A DNA stretch of 10,693 nt, from contig DASVVG010000013.1 in assembly GCA_036386655.1 (NCBI GenBank), forward strand, positions 1 through 10,693, given 5' to 3'. The notes beneath the pieces are model-generated. The model ran no database searches, was not told where the DNA came from, and saw only the letters and a program-made list of their open reading frames with translations. The stretch is from JAHWJX01 sp036386655 (GTDB taxonomy: Bacteria > Pseudomonadota > Alphaproteobacteria > Caulobacterales > Caulobacteraceae). Within the stretch, counting starts at the first letter, position 1; the number at the start of each line of letters is the position of its first letter. The translations under genes and the position numbers were made by a program. Positions 1 to 5,297 of the stretch are shown one piece after another.

Positions 1-183
1 ACCTTCCATCTCGGCGAGCTGGCCGGAGATGCGGTCGCGGCCGACGGCTTCGAACACCGCCCGCTGTCCCCGATAGATGTGCACGGCCCCGAGCTCTCCG
101 GCGTGGTCGACGCGCAGGATCTCCGCCAGCCGCGAGCGGACCGCGCCGCGGCCGGGGCGCGGGGGGACCGGAAGTGCGGTCAC
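1..183 (-). CDS. coq7: COQ7-type demethoxyubiquinone hydroxylase, N-terminal part (cut by window edge)
   Basis: The first 61 codons are visible, reading leftwards from a GTG start at 183-181. COQ7 is a di-iron, membrane-associated monooxygenase that hydroxylates demethoxyubiquinone late in ubiquinone synthesis. The sequence EILRVDHAGELGAVHIYRGQ (residues 21-40) is the first helix of the family, and E30 in DHAGE is the expected first iron ligand. The window ends near where the second glutamate ligand region begins (AEMEG, 57-61). The GTG overlaps the dsbB stop codon as GTGA, so its translation is probably coupled to dsbB. Family and frame are clear; the rest of the protein is outside the window, so completeness cannot be judged. 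Confidence 0.88.
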   Translation of the reverse strand, partial: MTALPVPPRPGRGAVRSRLAEILRVDHAGELGAVHIYRGQRAVFEAVGRDRISGQLAEMEG

Positions 184-686
184 AGCGTCGGCCGCCGGCG
201 CAGGGCCACCAGCACACCGAAGGCGGCGAGCCCCAGCGAGACCAGCGCGTTCCATCCGGCCATGGAGAGGCCGGCGAAGACCCAGGCCGCCTCGTCGCAG
301 CTCACCTCCCGCACGGGAGCGCCGCCGGCGAAGGCCTGGACGGCGGCCGCGCTCGAGCTGCCGACCGCGCACTGCTCGGGGCCGGGCCACCAGTCCCACT
401 CCACGCCTGCGTGGTAACCGGCGACGAGGAAGCCCAGGGAGAAGATCAGAGCCAGCAGGAGGGGCAGGGCGCGCACCAGCGAGGGGTGTGGCCGCCGGAG
501 CAGGGCGAGCACGCCCAGGGCCGCGATGGCGAGCGCCATCCAGTAGACCTCGCGCTGGCGCAGGCAGAGCAGGCACGGCTGGTAACCGCCGAACCGCTCG
601 AAGGCATGGGCGGCGGCGAGCATGGCGGCCGAGGCCAGGACGGCGAACAGCGCGTAGCTCCGCGCGCCGAGCGGGAACCAACTCAT
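180..686 (-). CDS. dsbB: DsbB-family disulfide bond formation protein
   Basis: A 168-residue inner-membrane protein with about four hydrophobic segments (roughly 10-28, 47-64, 71-91 and 137-161). DsbB reoxidises the periplasmic oxidase DsbA and passes the electrons to quinone. The first redox pair is C38-x-x-C41 (CLLC) at the periplasmic end of the first membrane segment. R45, four residues after C41, matches the Arg48 that contacts quinone in E. coli DsbB. A second pair, C106 and C130, lies in the loop before the last membrane segment, as in the family. An open frame continues upstream to 806, but the ATG at 686 is preferred because it begins a normal membrane protein N-terminus and overlaps the exoD stop as ATGA. 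The downstream neighbour is the quinone gene coq7 (GTGA overlap). Confident of family; the DsbA partner is not in the window. Confidence 0.9.
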   Translation of the reverse strand: MSWFPLGARSYALFAVLASAAMLAAAHAFERFGGYQPCLLCLRQREVYWMALAIAALGVLALLRRPHPSLVRALPLLLALIFSLGFLVAGYHAGVEWDWWPGPEQCAVGSSSAAAVQAFAGGAPVREVSCDEAAWVFAGLSMAGWNALVSLGLAAFGVLVALRRRPTL

Positions 687-1345
687 CCGAAGAGCCTGCC
701 GAAGAAGTCCATCACCGCCGCGCCCCCGAAGCGCTCGAACAGACCTACCGCCCAACCGGCGCCCAGCACCAGCCCGAGGGCGACCGTGACGAGGAAGCCC
801 GCCCACCCGAGGGCGACTAGCTCACCCAGGACGACGAAGGCCCCGTCGCGCTCGATCAACCCGACAGCCATCAGCGCCAGTGCGATCGAGGGCACGGTGT
901 TGGTGAACGGGATGATGATGGTGAGGGTGGCGACGACCATCATGAGCGCAGCCAGCCTCTCCCCGGGCCCGCAGGCGAGGATCTTCAGCCGGGGACGCGA
1001 CAACTGCTCGAACCAGAGCATCCGCTTCGAGGCGAAGTCGGCCATCCGGTCGAGCCAGGCCTTGGAGACGCGGCGCTTCAGCACCGTCTCGGGAAGCCAC
1101 GGCTCCTCACGCCCCAGCAGGATCTGCAGCGCGAGCAGCAGGATGGGGATCCCGATCACCTGCGGCACGCCGTAGAGCGCCGGCACCAGGCAGGGGATCG
1201 AGAGGATCAGGATCAGGAGCCCGAAGCCGCGCTCGTCCAACGTGTCGCGGATTTCGCGGATGGTCAGGCCTTCCGGCCCCGAGCGCGCGGCCAGGTCGAC
1301 GACCAGGCCGATGAAGCCGCGGCCGGTGTCGTCTCGGTGGCCCAA
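683..1345 (-). CDS. exoD: ExoD-family membrane protein (exopolysaccharide synthesis, ExoD)
   Basis: A 220-residue protein of the ExoD family, first known from rhizobial exopolysaccharide mutants; its biochemical role is not established. The N-terminal segment (about 27-40, EIRDTLDERG) precedes hydrophobic stretches at about 41-77, 131-163 and 170-202. The signature proline- and glycine-rich membrane loops are present (IPCLVPALYGVPQVIGIPIL from 50, and IIPFTNTVPSIALALMAVGL from 144). The start is a TTG at 1345-1343: an in-frame TAA lies ten codons upstream, no ATG or GTG lies between in this frame, and a GAGGAG ribosome site sits 6 bases before the TTG. A GTG at 1349 lies in another frame and is not used. 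The stop overlaps the dsbB start (ATGA). It is divergent from hpd. Family confident; function inferred only from the name. Confidence 0.86.
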   Translation of the reverse strand: MGHRDDTGRGFIGLVVDLAARSGPEGLTIREIRDTLDERGFGLLILILSIPCLVPALYGVPQVIGIPILLLALQILLGREEPWLPETVLKRRVSKAWLDRMADFASKRMLWFEQLSRPRLKILACGPGERLAALMMVVATLTIIIPFTNTVPSIALALMAVGLIERDGAFVVLGELVALGWAGFLVTVALGLVLGAGWAVGLFERFGGAAVMDFFGRLFG

Positions 1346-1374
1346 ACACTGCTCCTCGGGAACGGGCGGTGTTT
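1344..1374. promoter_or_regulatory. Imperfect inverted repeat at the exoD/hpd divergent region
   Basis: The arms AAACACTG (1344-1351) and CGGTGTTT (1367-1374) match at 7 of 8 positions around a 15-base loop. The repeat covers the exoD ribosome site and start codon and lies in the 120-bp gap between divergent genes, so it could be an operator or an RNA hairpin on the exoD transcript. No convincing -35/-10 pair was found for either gene in 1346-1465; the best for hpd is TTGCCG at 1415 with a poor -10 near 1437. Role is inference. Confidence 0.25.
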
Positions 1375-1375
1375 A

Positions 1376-1432
1376 GGCGGTTCGCCGCCGGGCGTCGAGC
1401 CGCGGGGCCCTCGCTTGCCGCCCATCCGGCGG
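1376..1432 (+). other. Two small GC hairpins upstream of hpd with interchangeable arms
   Basis: GGCGG-TTCG-CCGCC (1376-1389) and CCGCC-CATCC-GGCGG (1418-1432) each form a 5-bp stem. Because the arms are the same pentamers, the first arm of one could also pair with the first arm of the other, giving alternative structures. This could be a leader structure if hpd transcription starts upstream of 1376, but such pentamers are common by chance at this GC content. The hpd ribosome site GAGGAG (1454-1459) is not inside either stem. Confidence 0.2.
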
Positions 1433-1465
1433 GGGACTACCTGTCGCGAGGACGAGGAGACCCCT

Positions 1466-2557
1466 ATGGCCGACCTTTTCGAGAATCCGCTGGGCACCGA
1501 CGGCTTCGAGTTCGTCGAGTTCACCGGGCCCGACCCGGACGCCATGGGCGCCCTGTTCGAGCGGATGGGCTTCACCGCGGTCGGACGGCACAAGCGCAAG
1601 GACGTCGTCCGCTACAAGCAAAACGACATCAACTTCCTGCTGAACCGGGAGGCGGAGGGACACGCCGCGCGCTTCCGCGCCGACCACGGGCCTTCGGCCT
1701 GCGGGATGGCGTTCCGGGTGCGCCACGCCGGGGCGGCGGCGGACGGGGCGCTGCAGCGGGGAGCCACCCCGGTCGAGCCGGGCGCGGGGGCGTTGTCGCT
1801 CGGCGTGCCGATCATCGAAGGCATCGGCGGGTCGCTGCTCTACCTGGTGGACCAGTACGGGGACCGGCCGAGCCTCTACGACCTCGAATTCGATCCGATC
1901 CCCGGCGCCGCGGAAAAGGAAGCCGCCAATTCGTCGGGGATGCTCTACCTCGACCACCTGACCCACAACGTGCGCCGCGGCAACATGGCGACCTGGGCCG
2001 GCTTCTACGAGAAGGTCTTCAATTTCAGGGAGATCCGGTACTTCGACATCGAGGGGCAGGTCACGGGTCTTGTCTCGAAGGCGATGACCAGCCCCGACGG
2101 CAAGATCCGCATCCCGCTGAACGAGTCCAAGGGCGACAGCGGCCAGGTCGACCAAATCGAGGAGTACCTGCGCGAGTACCGCGGCGAGGGCATCCAGCAC
2201 ATCGCGCTGGGCTGCAGCGACCTCTACCGCACGGTGGACGTACTGAACGCGAACGGGGTGCCGCTGCAGGACACGATCGAGACCTACTACGATCTCGTCG
2301 ACCAGCGGCTGCCCGGGCACGGCGAGCCGGTGGAGGAGCTGAAGAAGCGGCGCATCCTGATCGACGGCGCGCCCTCGGAGGGACAGGGGCTGCTGCTGCA
2401 GATCTTCGGGCAGAACGCCTTCGGGCCGATCTTCTTCGAGTTCATCCAGCGCAAGGGCAACGAGGGCTTCGGGGAGGGCAACTTCAAGGCGCTCTTCGAA
2501 AGCATCGAGCTGGACCAGATCCGCCGCGGCGTGATCCAAGCGCCGGCCGCCGAGTGA
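1466..2557 (+). CDS. hpd: 4-hydroxyphenylpyruvate dioxygenase (HPPD)
   Basis: A 363-residue cytosolic Fe(II) enzyme that converts 4-hydroxyphenylpyruvate, O2 and nothing further to homogentisate and CO2, the entry step of tyrosine ring catabolism. It has the two-domain vicinal-oxygen-chelate fold: an N-terminal half (about 12-145) and a catalytic C-terminal half (about 158-355). The iron ligands can be read as H164 (YLDHLTHNV), H245 (GIQHIAL) and E325 (FFEFIQRKG), followed by the family end motif GFGEGNFKALFESIE. Length is usual for bacterial HPPD. ATG 1466 is chosen over an open upstream extension because GAGGAG sits 6 bases before it and MADLFENPLGTDGFEFVEF is a typical N-terminus. It is the first gene of the homogentisate cluster and is divergent from exoD. 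Confidence 0.97.
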   Translation: MADLFENPLGTDGFEFVEFTGPDPDAMGALFERMGFTAVGRHKRKDVVRYKQNDINFLLNREAEGHAARFRADHGPSACGMAFRVRHAGAAADGALQRGATPVEPGAGALSLGVPIIEGIGGSLLYLVDQYGDRPSLYDLEFDPIPGAAEKEAANSSGMLYLDHLTHNVRRGNMATWAGFYEKVFNFREIRYFDIEGQVTGLVSKAMTSPDGKIRIPLNESKGDSGQVDQIEEYLREYRGEGIQHIALGCSDLYRTVDVLNANGVPLQDTIETYYDLVDQRLPGHGEPVEELKKRRILIDGAPSEGQGLLLQIFGQNAFGPIFFEFIQRKGNEGFGEGNFKALFESIELDQIRRGVIQAPAAE

Positions 2558-2563
2558 CGAAAG

Positions 2564-2579
2564 ATTGCATTTCTGTAAT
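2564..2579 (+). promoter_or_regulatory. AT-rich dyad with a -10-like hexamer before the TrmB-type regulator gene
   Basis: The 16-base sequence ATTGCATTTCTGTAAT is an imperfect dyad: ATTGCA and TGTAAT match at 5 of 6 positions across a 4-base centre. It is the most AT-rich spot in the hpd-regulator gap. Its right half, TGTAAT (2574-2579), matches the -10 consensus at 5 of 6 and would start transcription near 2586, about 14 bases before the regulator ATG. No good -35 is visible at the proper distance, which would fit an activator-dependent or autoregulated promoter. Role is inferred from sequence and position only. Confidence 0.35.
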
Positions 2580-2599
2580 GGACGTCCGAAGAGTCGGGA

Positions 2600-3466
2600 A
2601 TGGCTACGTCTGAGGACGCCGTTCCTGTCCAGGTGCTGACCACGCTCGGGTTCAACGAGACCGAGGCGCTGGTCTACTGCGACCTGCTGAAGAACCCGGG
2701 CTCGACGGGCTATCGGGTCGCGCGCTCGATCAACAAGGCGCAAGCGAACACCTATCAGACCCTCAACAGTCTGGTGCAGAAGGGCGCGGCGGTCTTCGAG
2801 GAGGGCGACACGCGCAGCTTCCGCGCGACGCCGCCGGCCGAGCTGCTGGCGCGGCTGCGGCGGGAGTTCGAGCAGCAGTTCGACACCGCGCAGACCTCGC
2901 TGACCCAACTGGAGGCCAAGGCGGCCGACGACGAGCGCATCTACCAACTCCGAAACACGGACCAGGTCATCGAACGGGCCCGCGCCATGCTCGCGGCTGC
3001 GGAGGAGACGATCTCGTTCTCCTGGTTCCCGTCGTGGGCGCAGGAACTCCGCGACGATCTCGCCCAGGCGGTCGGGCGCGGGGTCGCCGCGGCCGGGCTG
3101 ATCCTGCGGCCCGAAGACGACGTCCCCGGCGCCAAGTGCGTGCTCTCGAAGATCGCGGACGTGCTGGTCGACATCTGGCCGGGGGAGCAGATCATCTTGG
3201 TGATCGACGGGCGGCAGTTCCTGCTGGCTCTGGCGGACAGCCCGTCGGGCGAGCTCCGGCAGGCCTACTGGGCGCGGAACGCCTTCCTGGCCACGATCAT
3301 GCACAACGCCCTGAGCTCGGACACGCTGGTGCACGGCAGCAACCTGATCCTGGAGATCGGGGGCAGCATCCAGCGGCACCTGTACGGCAAGCTGACCCCC
3401 GGCTTCAGGGATATGCACCGGGGCGAGCCCCCCTCGATCGACGACATTCCCGCGCGAACCGCCTGA
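2600..3466 (+). CDS. TrmB-family transcriptional regulator in the homogentisate cluster
   Basis: A 288-residue regulator. Residues 10-78 form a TrmB-type winged helix: VLTTLGFNETEALVYCDLL is the usual first helix pair, and the recognition helix region is about 43-60 (SINKAQANTYQTLNSLVQKG). Residues 80-115 are rich in charged and glutamine residues and look like a coiled coil for dimerisation. Residues 118-245 (from NTDQVIERARAMLAAAEETI) resemble the phospholipase-D-like effector domain of TrmB proteins. The family is best known for archaeal sugar regulators; here the gene lies between hpd and hmgA, so an aromatic-pathway effector such as homogentisate is a plausible inference. ATG 2600 has a weak GAAGAG site 6 bases upstream (2588-2593), and a 12-codon frame beginning at 2578 overlaps the start. 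Family likely; target genes and ligand unknown. Confidence 0.8.
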   Translation: MATSEDAVPVQVLTTLGFNETEALVYCDLLKNPGSTGYRVARSINKAQANTYQTLNSLVQKGAAVFEEGDTRSFRATPPAELLARLRREFEQQFDTAQTSLTQLEAKAADDERIYQLRNTDQVIERARAMLAAAEETISFSWFPSWAQELRDDLAQAVGRGVAAAGLILRPEDDVPGAKCVLSKIADVLVDIWPGEQIILVIDGRQFLLALADSPSGELRQAYWARNAFLATIMHNALSSDTLVHGSNLILEIGGSIQRHLYGKLTPGFRDMHRGEPPSIDDIPARTA

Positions 3467-3515
3467 GCCCGCCGCCCGGTTGCCGCTGCGCGGCGACGGG
3501 GCTACCTCAGCAGGC

Positions 3516-4649
3516 ATGAGCAAGCGGAACTGGCTGCCGGTGCGCGGCGCCGAGGGCGTGCATTCCCGCCAGGCGCACGCCGACCTGCCGGCGGGCACCT
3601 ACGAGCGCGAGGTGTCGAAGGAGGGCTTCTTCGGGCCGGCCGCCTTCCTCTACCACCGCAACCCGCCGACGGGCTGGACCAGCTTCGAGGGGCCCCTGCG
3701 GCCGCGGGCGTTCGACCTGAACGGCCTGAACGAGGCGGCGGGCTCGCCGTGGGCCGCGCCGGTGGTGCTGCACAACAAGTCGGTCGAGGTGCGCTTCTGG
3801 AAGCTCGCCGAGCCGATGCCGGGCCTGGCCCGCAACGCCGACGGCGACCAGCTCCTGTTCGTCCACGACGGGGAGGGCGAGCTCCTCTGCGACTACGGGC
3901 GGCTCCGCTACGAGGCGGGCGACTACCTGTACCTGCCGCGGGGCACGATGTGGCGGCTGTGTCCGGAGAGCCCGACCGCGATCCTGATGATCGAGGCCAC
4001 CAACACCCACTACACGTTGCCCGACCGGGGGCTGCTGGGGCCGCACGCGCTGTACGACCCGGCGGTGCTCGAGACGCCGAAGATGGACGAGCCCTTCAAG
4101 GCTCACCAGGCCGAGGCGGGCGACTTCCGGGTGCAGATCAAGAAGCGGGGGCAGGTCTCGGCGGCGACCTTCCCGTACAACCCGCTCGACGCGGTGGGCT
4201 GGCACGGCGAACTCGCGCCGGTGAAGCTGAACGTGCGCGACATCCGCCCGGTGATGAGCGCGCGCTACCACCTGCCCCCCAGCGCCCACACCACGTTCGT
4301 CAGCGACCGGTTCGTGGTCTGCACCTTCGCGCCACGGCCGTTCGAGACCGACCCCGGCGCGATCAAGATCCCGTTCTTCCACAACAACGACGATTTCGAC
4401 GAGGTGCTGTTCTACCACCGCGGCGACTTCTTCAGCCGCGACCACATCGAAGCGGGGATGATGACCTTCCATCCCAGCGGCTTCACGCACGGGCCGCATC
4501 CGAAGGCGCTGAAGAAGATGCTGGTGCAGGACAAGCCCGCCACCGACGAGTACGCCGTGATGATCGACACCCGCGACCCGCTGGACGTCGGCGAGGGCGC
4601 GGCGGCGGTGGAGAACCACGCCTACGTGGACAGCTGGAAGGCCGGCTGA
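3516..4649 (+). CDS. hmgA: Homogentisate 1,2-dioxygenase (short form)
   Basis: A 377-residue cupin-type Fe(II) dioxygenase that opens the homogentisate ring to maleylacetoacetate. The N-terminal part has YHRNPPTGWTSFEGP (46-60), a cupin strand run lies at 111-165 (DQLLFVHDGEGELLCDYGRL), and the metal-binding region is at 286-328. In the latter, H289 (FFHNNDDFDE), E296, H301, H319 and the THGPHP motif (H325, H328) are the ligand candidates; I cannot assign the exact triad without alignment. The protein is shorter than the roughly 430-445 residues of the Pseudomonas and human enzymes. ATG 3516 gives the MSKRNWLPVRG start; an in-frame start at 3480 would add 12 unconvincing residues. The ribosome site is weak. 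It lies 49 bases after the regulator and 5 bases before a small gene, so cotranscription is likely. Confidence 0.92.
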   Translation: MSKRNWLPVRGAEGVHSRQAHADLPAGTYEREVSKEGFFGPAAFLYHRNPPTGWTSFEGPLRPRAFDLNGLNEAAGSPWAAPVVLHNKSVEVRFWKLAEPMPGLARNADGDQLLFVHDGEGELLCDYGRLRYEAGDYLYLPRGTMWRLCPESPTAILMIEATNTHYTLPDRGLLGPHALYDPAVLETPKMDEPFKAHQAEAGDFRVQIKKRGQVSAATFPYNPLDAVGWHGELAPVKLNVRDIRPVMSARYHLPPSAHTTFVSDRFVVCTFAPRPFETDPGAIKIPFFHNNDDFDEVLFYHRGDFFSRDHIEAGMMTFHPSGFTHGPHPKALKKMLVQDKPATDEYAVMIDTRDPLDVGEGAAAVENHAYVDSWKAG

Positions 4650-4654
4650 GCGGC

Positions 4655-4921
4655 GTGGAGTTCGAACTGGAACTGGCGGCGGACGAGGAGATCGAGCGGG
4701 CGCTGGATCTCTCCTGGCGGGAGGTGTCGCGCTGCATCCCGTGGGGCGACACCTACGAAGGCTTCACGCCCGGCGGGCGCTCGGCGCAGTTCGAGCGCAG
4801 CTACATCTGGGCGGAGGGGGCGGGCGGCGACATCCTGTGCGAGGTGGCGGTGTACGAAGACCCGTCCCGGTTCGAGCAGGCTGCGCGCAGACGCCGCATC
4901 ATCCCGAAGACGACGATCTGA
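4655..4921 (+). CDS. Uncharacterised small acidic protein A (tandem paralogue of the next gene)
   Basis: I do not recognise this 88-residue protein. It starts at a GTG 5 bases after the hmgA stop, so it is probably translated from the same message. The N-terminal third is acidic and helical in look (ELELAADEEIERALDLSW). The C-terminal half holds a conserved block, residues 48-70, including YIWAEGAGGDILCEVAVYED. It ends in a basic tail (ARRRRIIPKTTI). No signal peptide or membrane segment is visible, so it is likely cytosolic. The block matches the next gene product at 16 of 23 positions, and W21, E23, P29 and D32 also line up, so the two are paralogues. Cysteines are C27 and C62. An enzyme accessory or binding role in homogentisate catabolism is only suggested by context. 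Confidence 0.75.
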   Translation: MEFELELAADEEIERALDLSWREVSRCIPWGDTYEGFTPGGRSAQFERSYIWAEGAGGDILCEVAVYEDPSRFEQAARRRRIIPKTTI

Positions 4922-4965
4922 GCGACTCAGCCTAGCCTCCCTCTGCATCTGCGAGAGGTGCGGAC

Positions 4966-5256
4966 ATGGCGCGCGACACTCACCCCGGATACGAGCACGA
5001 CGCCGCGGCGGCGCTGGAGCGGCTGTGCAGCGACGAGCTGAGCCACGCGCTCTGCCACGAGTGGGAGGAGCTCGAGGGGCTCGCCCCCTTCGTGGACGTC
5101 TGCGACCCCTGCCCGGAGGCGCCCTACCTCGTCCACCGGCGCTACACCTGGGCGGAGGGCCGGGGCGGCGACATCGTCTGCCAGGTGTCCGTATACGAGC
5201 GGCCGGACGGCACGGGTCGGGTGGTCACGCGCGACTGCGTCATCCGCCGGAGCTGA
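4966..5256 (+). CDS. Uncharacterised small cysteine-rich protein B (tandem paralogue of the previous gene)
   Basis: I do not recognise this 96-residue protein. It is homologous to the preceding gene product: residues 58-80, including YTWAEGRGGDIVCQVSVYER, match the paralogue at 16 of 23 positions, and W33, E35, P41 and D44 correspond further upstream with a short gap. It carries six cysteines (C21, C30, C46, C49, C72, C91); C46 and C49 form a CxxC (CDPC) absent from protein A, while C72 is shared. There is no signal peptide or membrane segment. ATG 4966 has a good GAGAGG site (4953-4958) 7 bases upstream, and a CCTCT arm at 4940 could pair with it. The gene lies 44 bases after protein A and 41 before fah, inside the cluster. 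Metal or redox binding is possible but not shown. Confidence 0.8.
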   Translation: MARDTHPGYEHDAAAALERLCSDELSHALCHEWEELEGLAPFVDVCDPCPEAPYLVHRRYTWAEGRGGDIVCQVSVYERPDGTGRVVTRDCVIRRS

Positions 5257-5275
5257 GCCGGTTTGCTAGCGGGGG

Positions 5276-5294
5276 CCCGGCGCTTTAAGCCGGG
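5276..5294 (+). other. Hairpin overlapping the fah ribosome-binding region
   Basis: CCCGGC (5276-5281) and GCCGGG (5289-5294) form a perfect 6-bp stem with loop GCTTTAA, ending 3 bases before the fah ATG. The only purine-rich candidate ribosome site, GGGAG (5292-5296), is partly inside the stem. The hairpin has no T-run, so it is not a standard terminator; it may lower fah translation. Role is inference. Confidence 0.35.
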
Positions 5295-5297
5295 AGC

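Noticed and set aside
77..1175. Plus-strand frames across the exoD-dsbB-coq7 operon
   Set aside because: They encode arginine/proline-rich low-complexity sequence and oppose three genes with clear family motifs and stop-start overlaps.
1337..1465. Longer HPPD starting at 1337
   Set aside because: The 43 extra residues are not HPPD-like, would overlap the exoD start, and ATG 1466 has a GAGGAG site at the right distance.
1373..3598. A 741-codon open frame on the minus strand opposite hpd and the regulator
   Set aside because: It is a mirror of the GC-rich third positions of the real genes, has arginine/valine/leucine-rich low-complexity sequence with no domain, and lies fully antisense to well-supported genes.
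3507..4619. A 370-codon minus-strand frame opposite hmgA
   Set aside because: Composition is the typical antisense shadow, with VVE/RRR-rich sequence and no recognisable motif; hmgA on the other strand is unambiguous.
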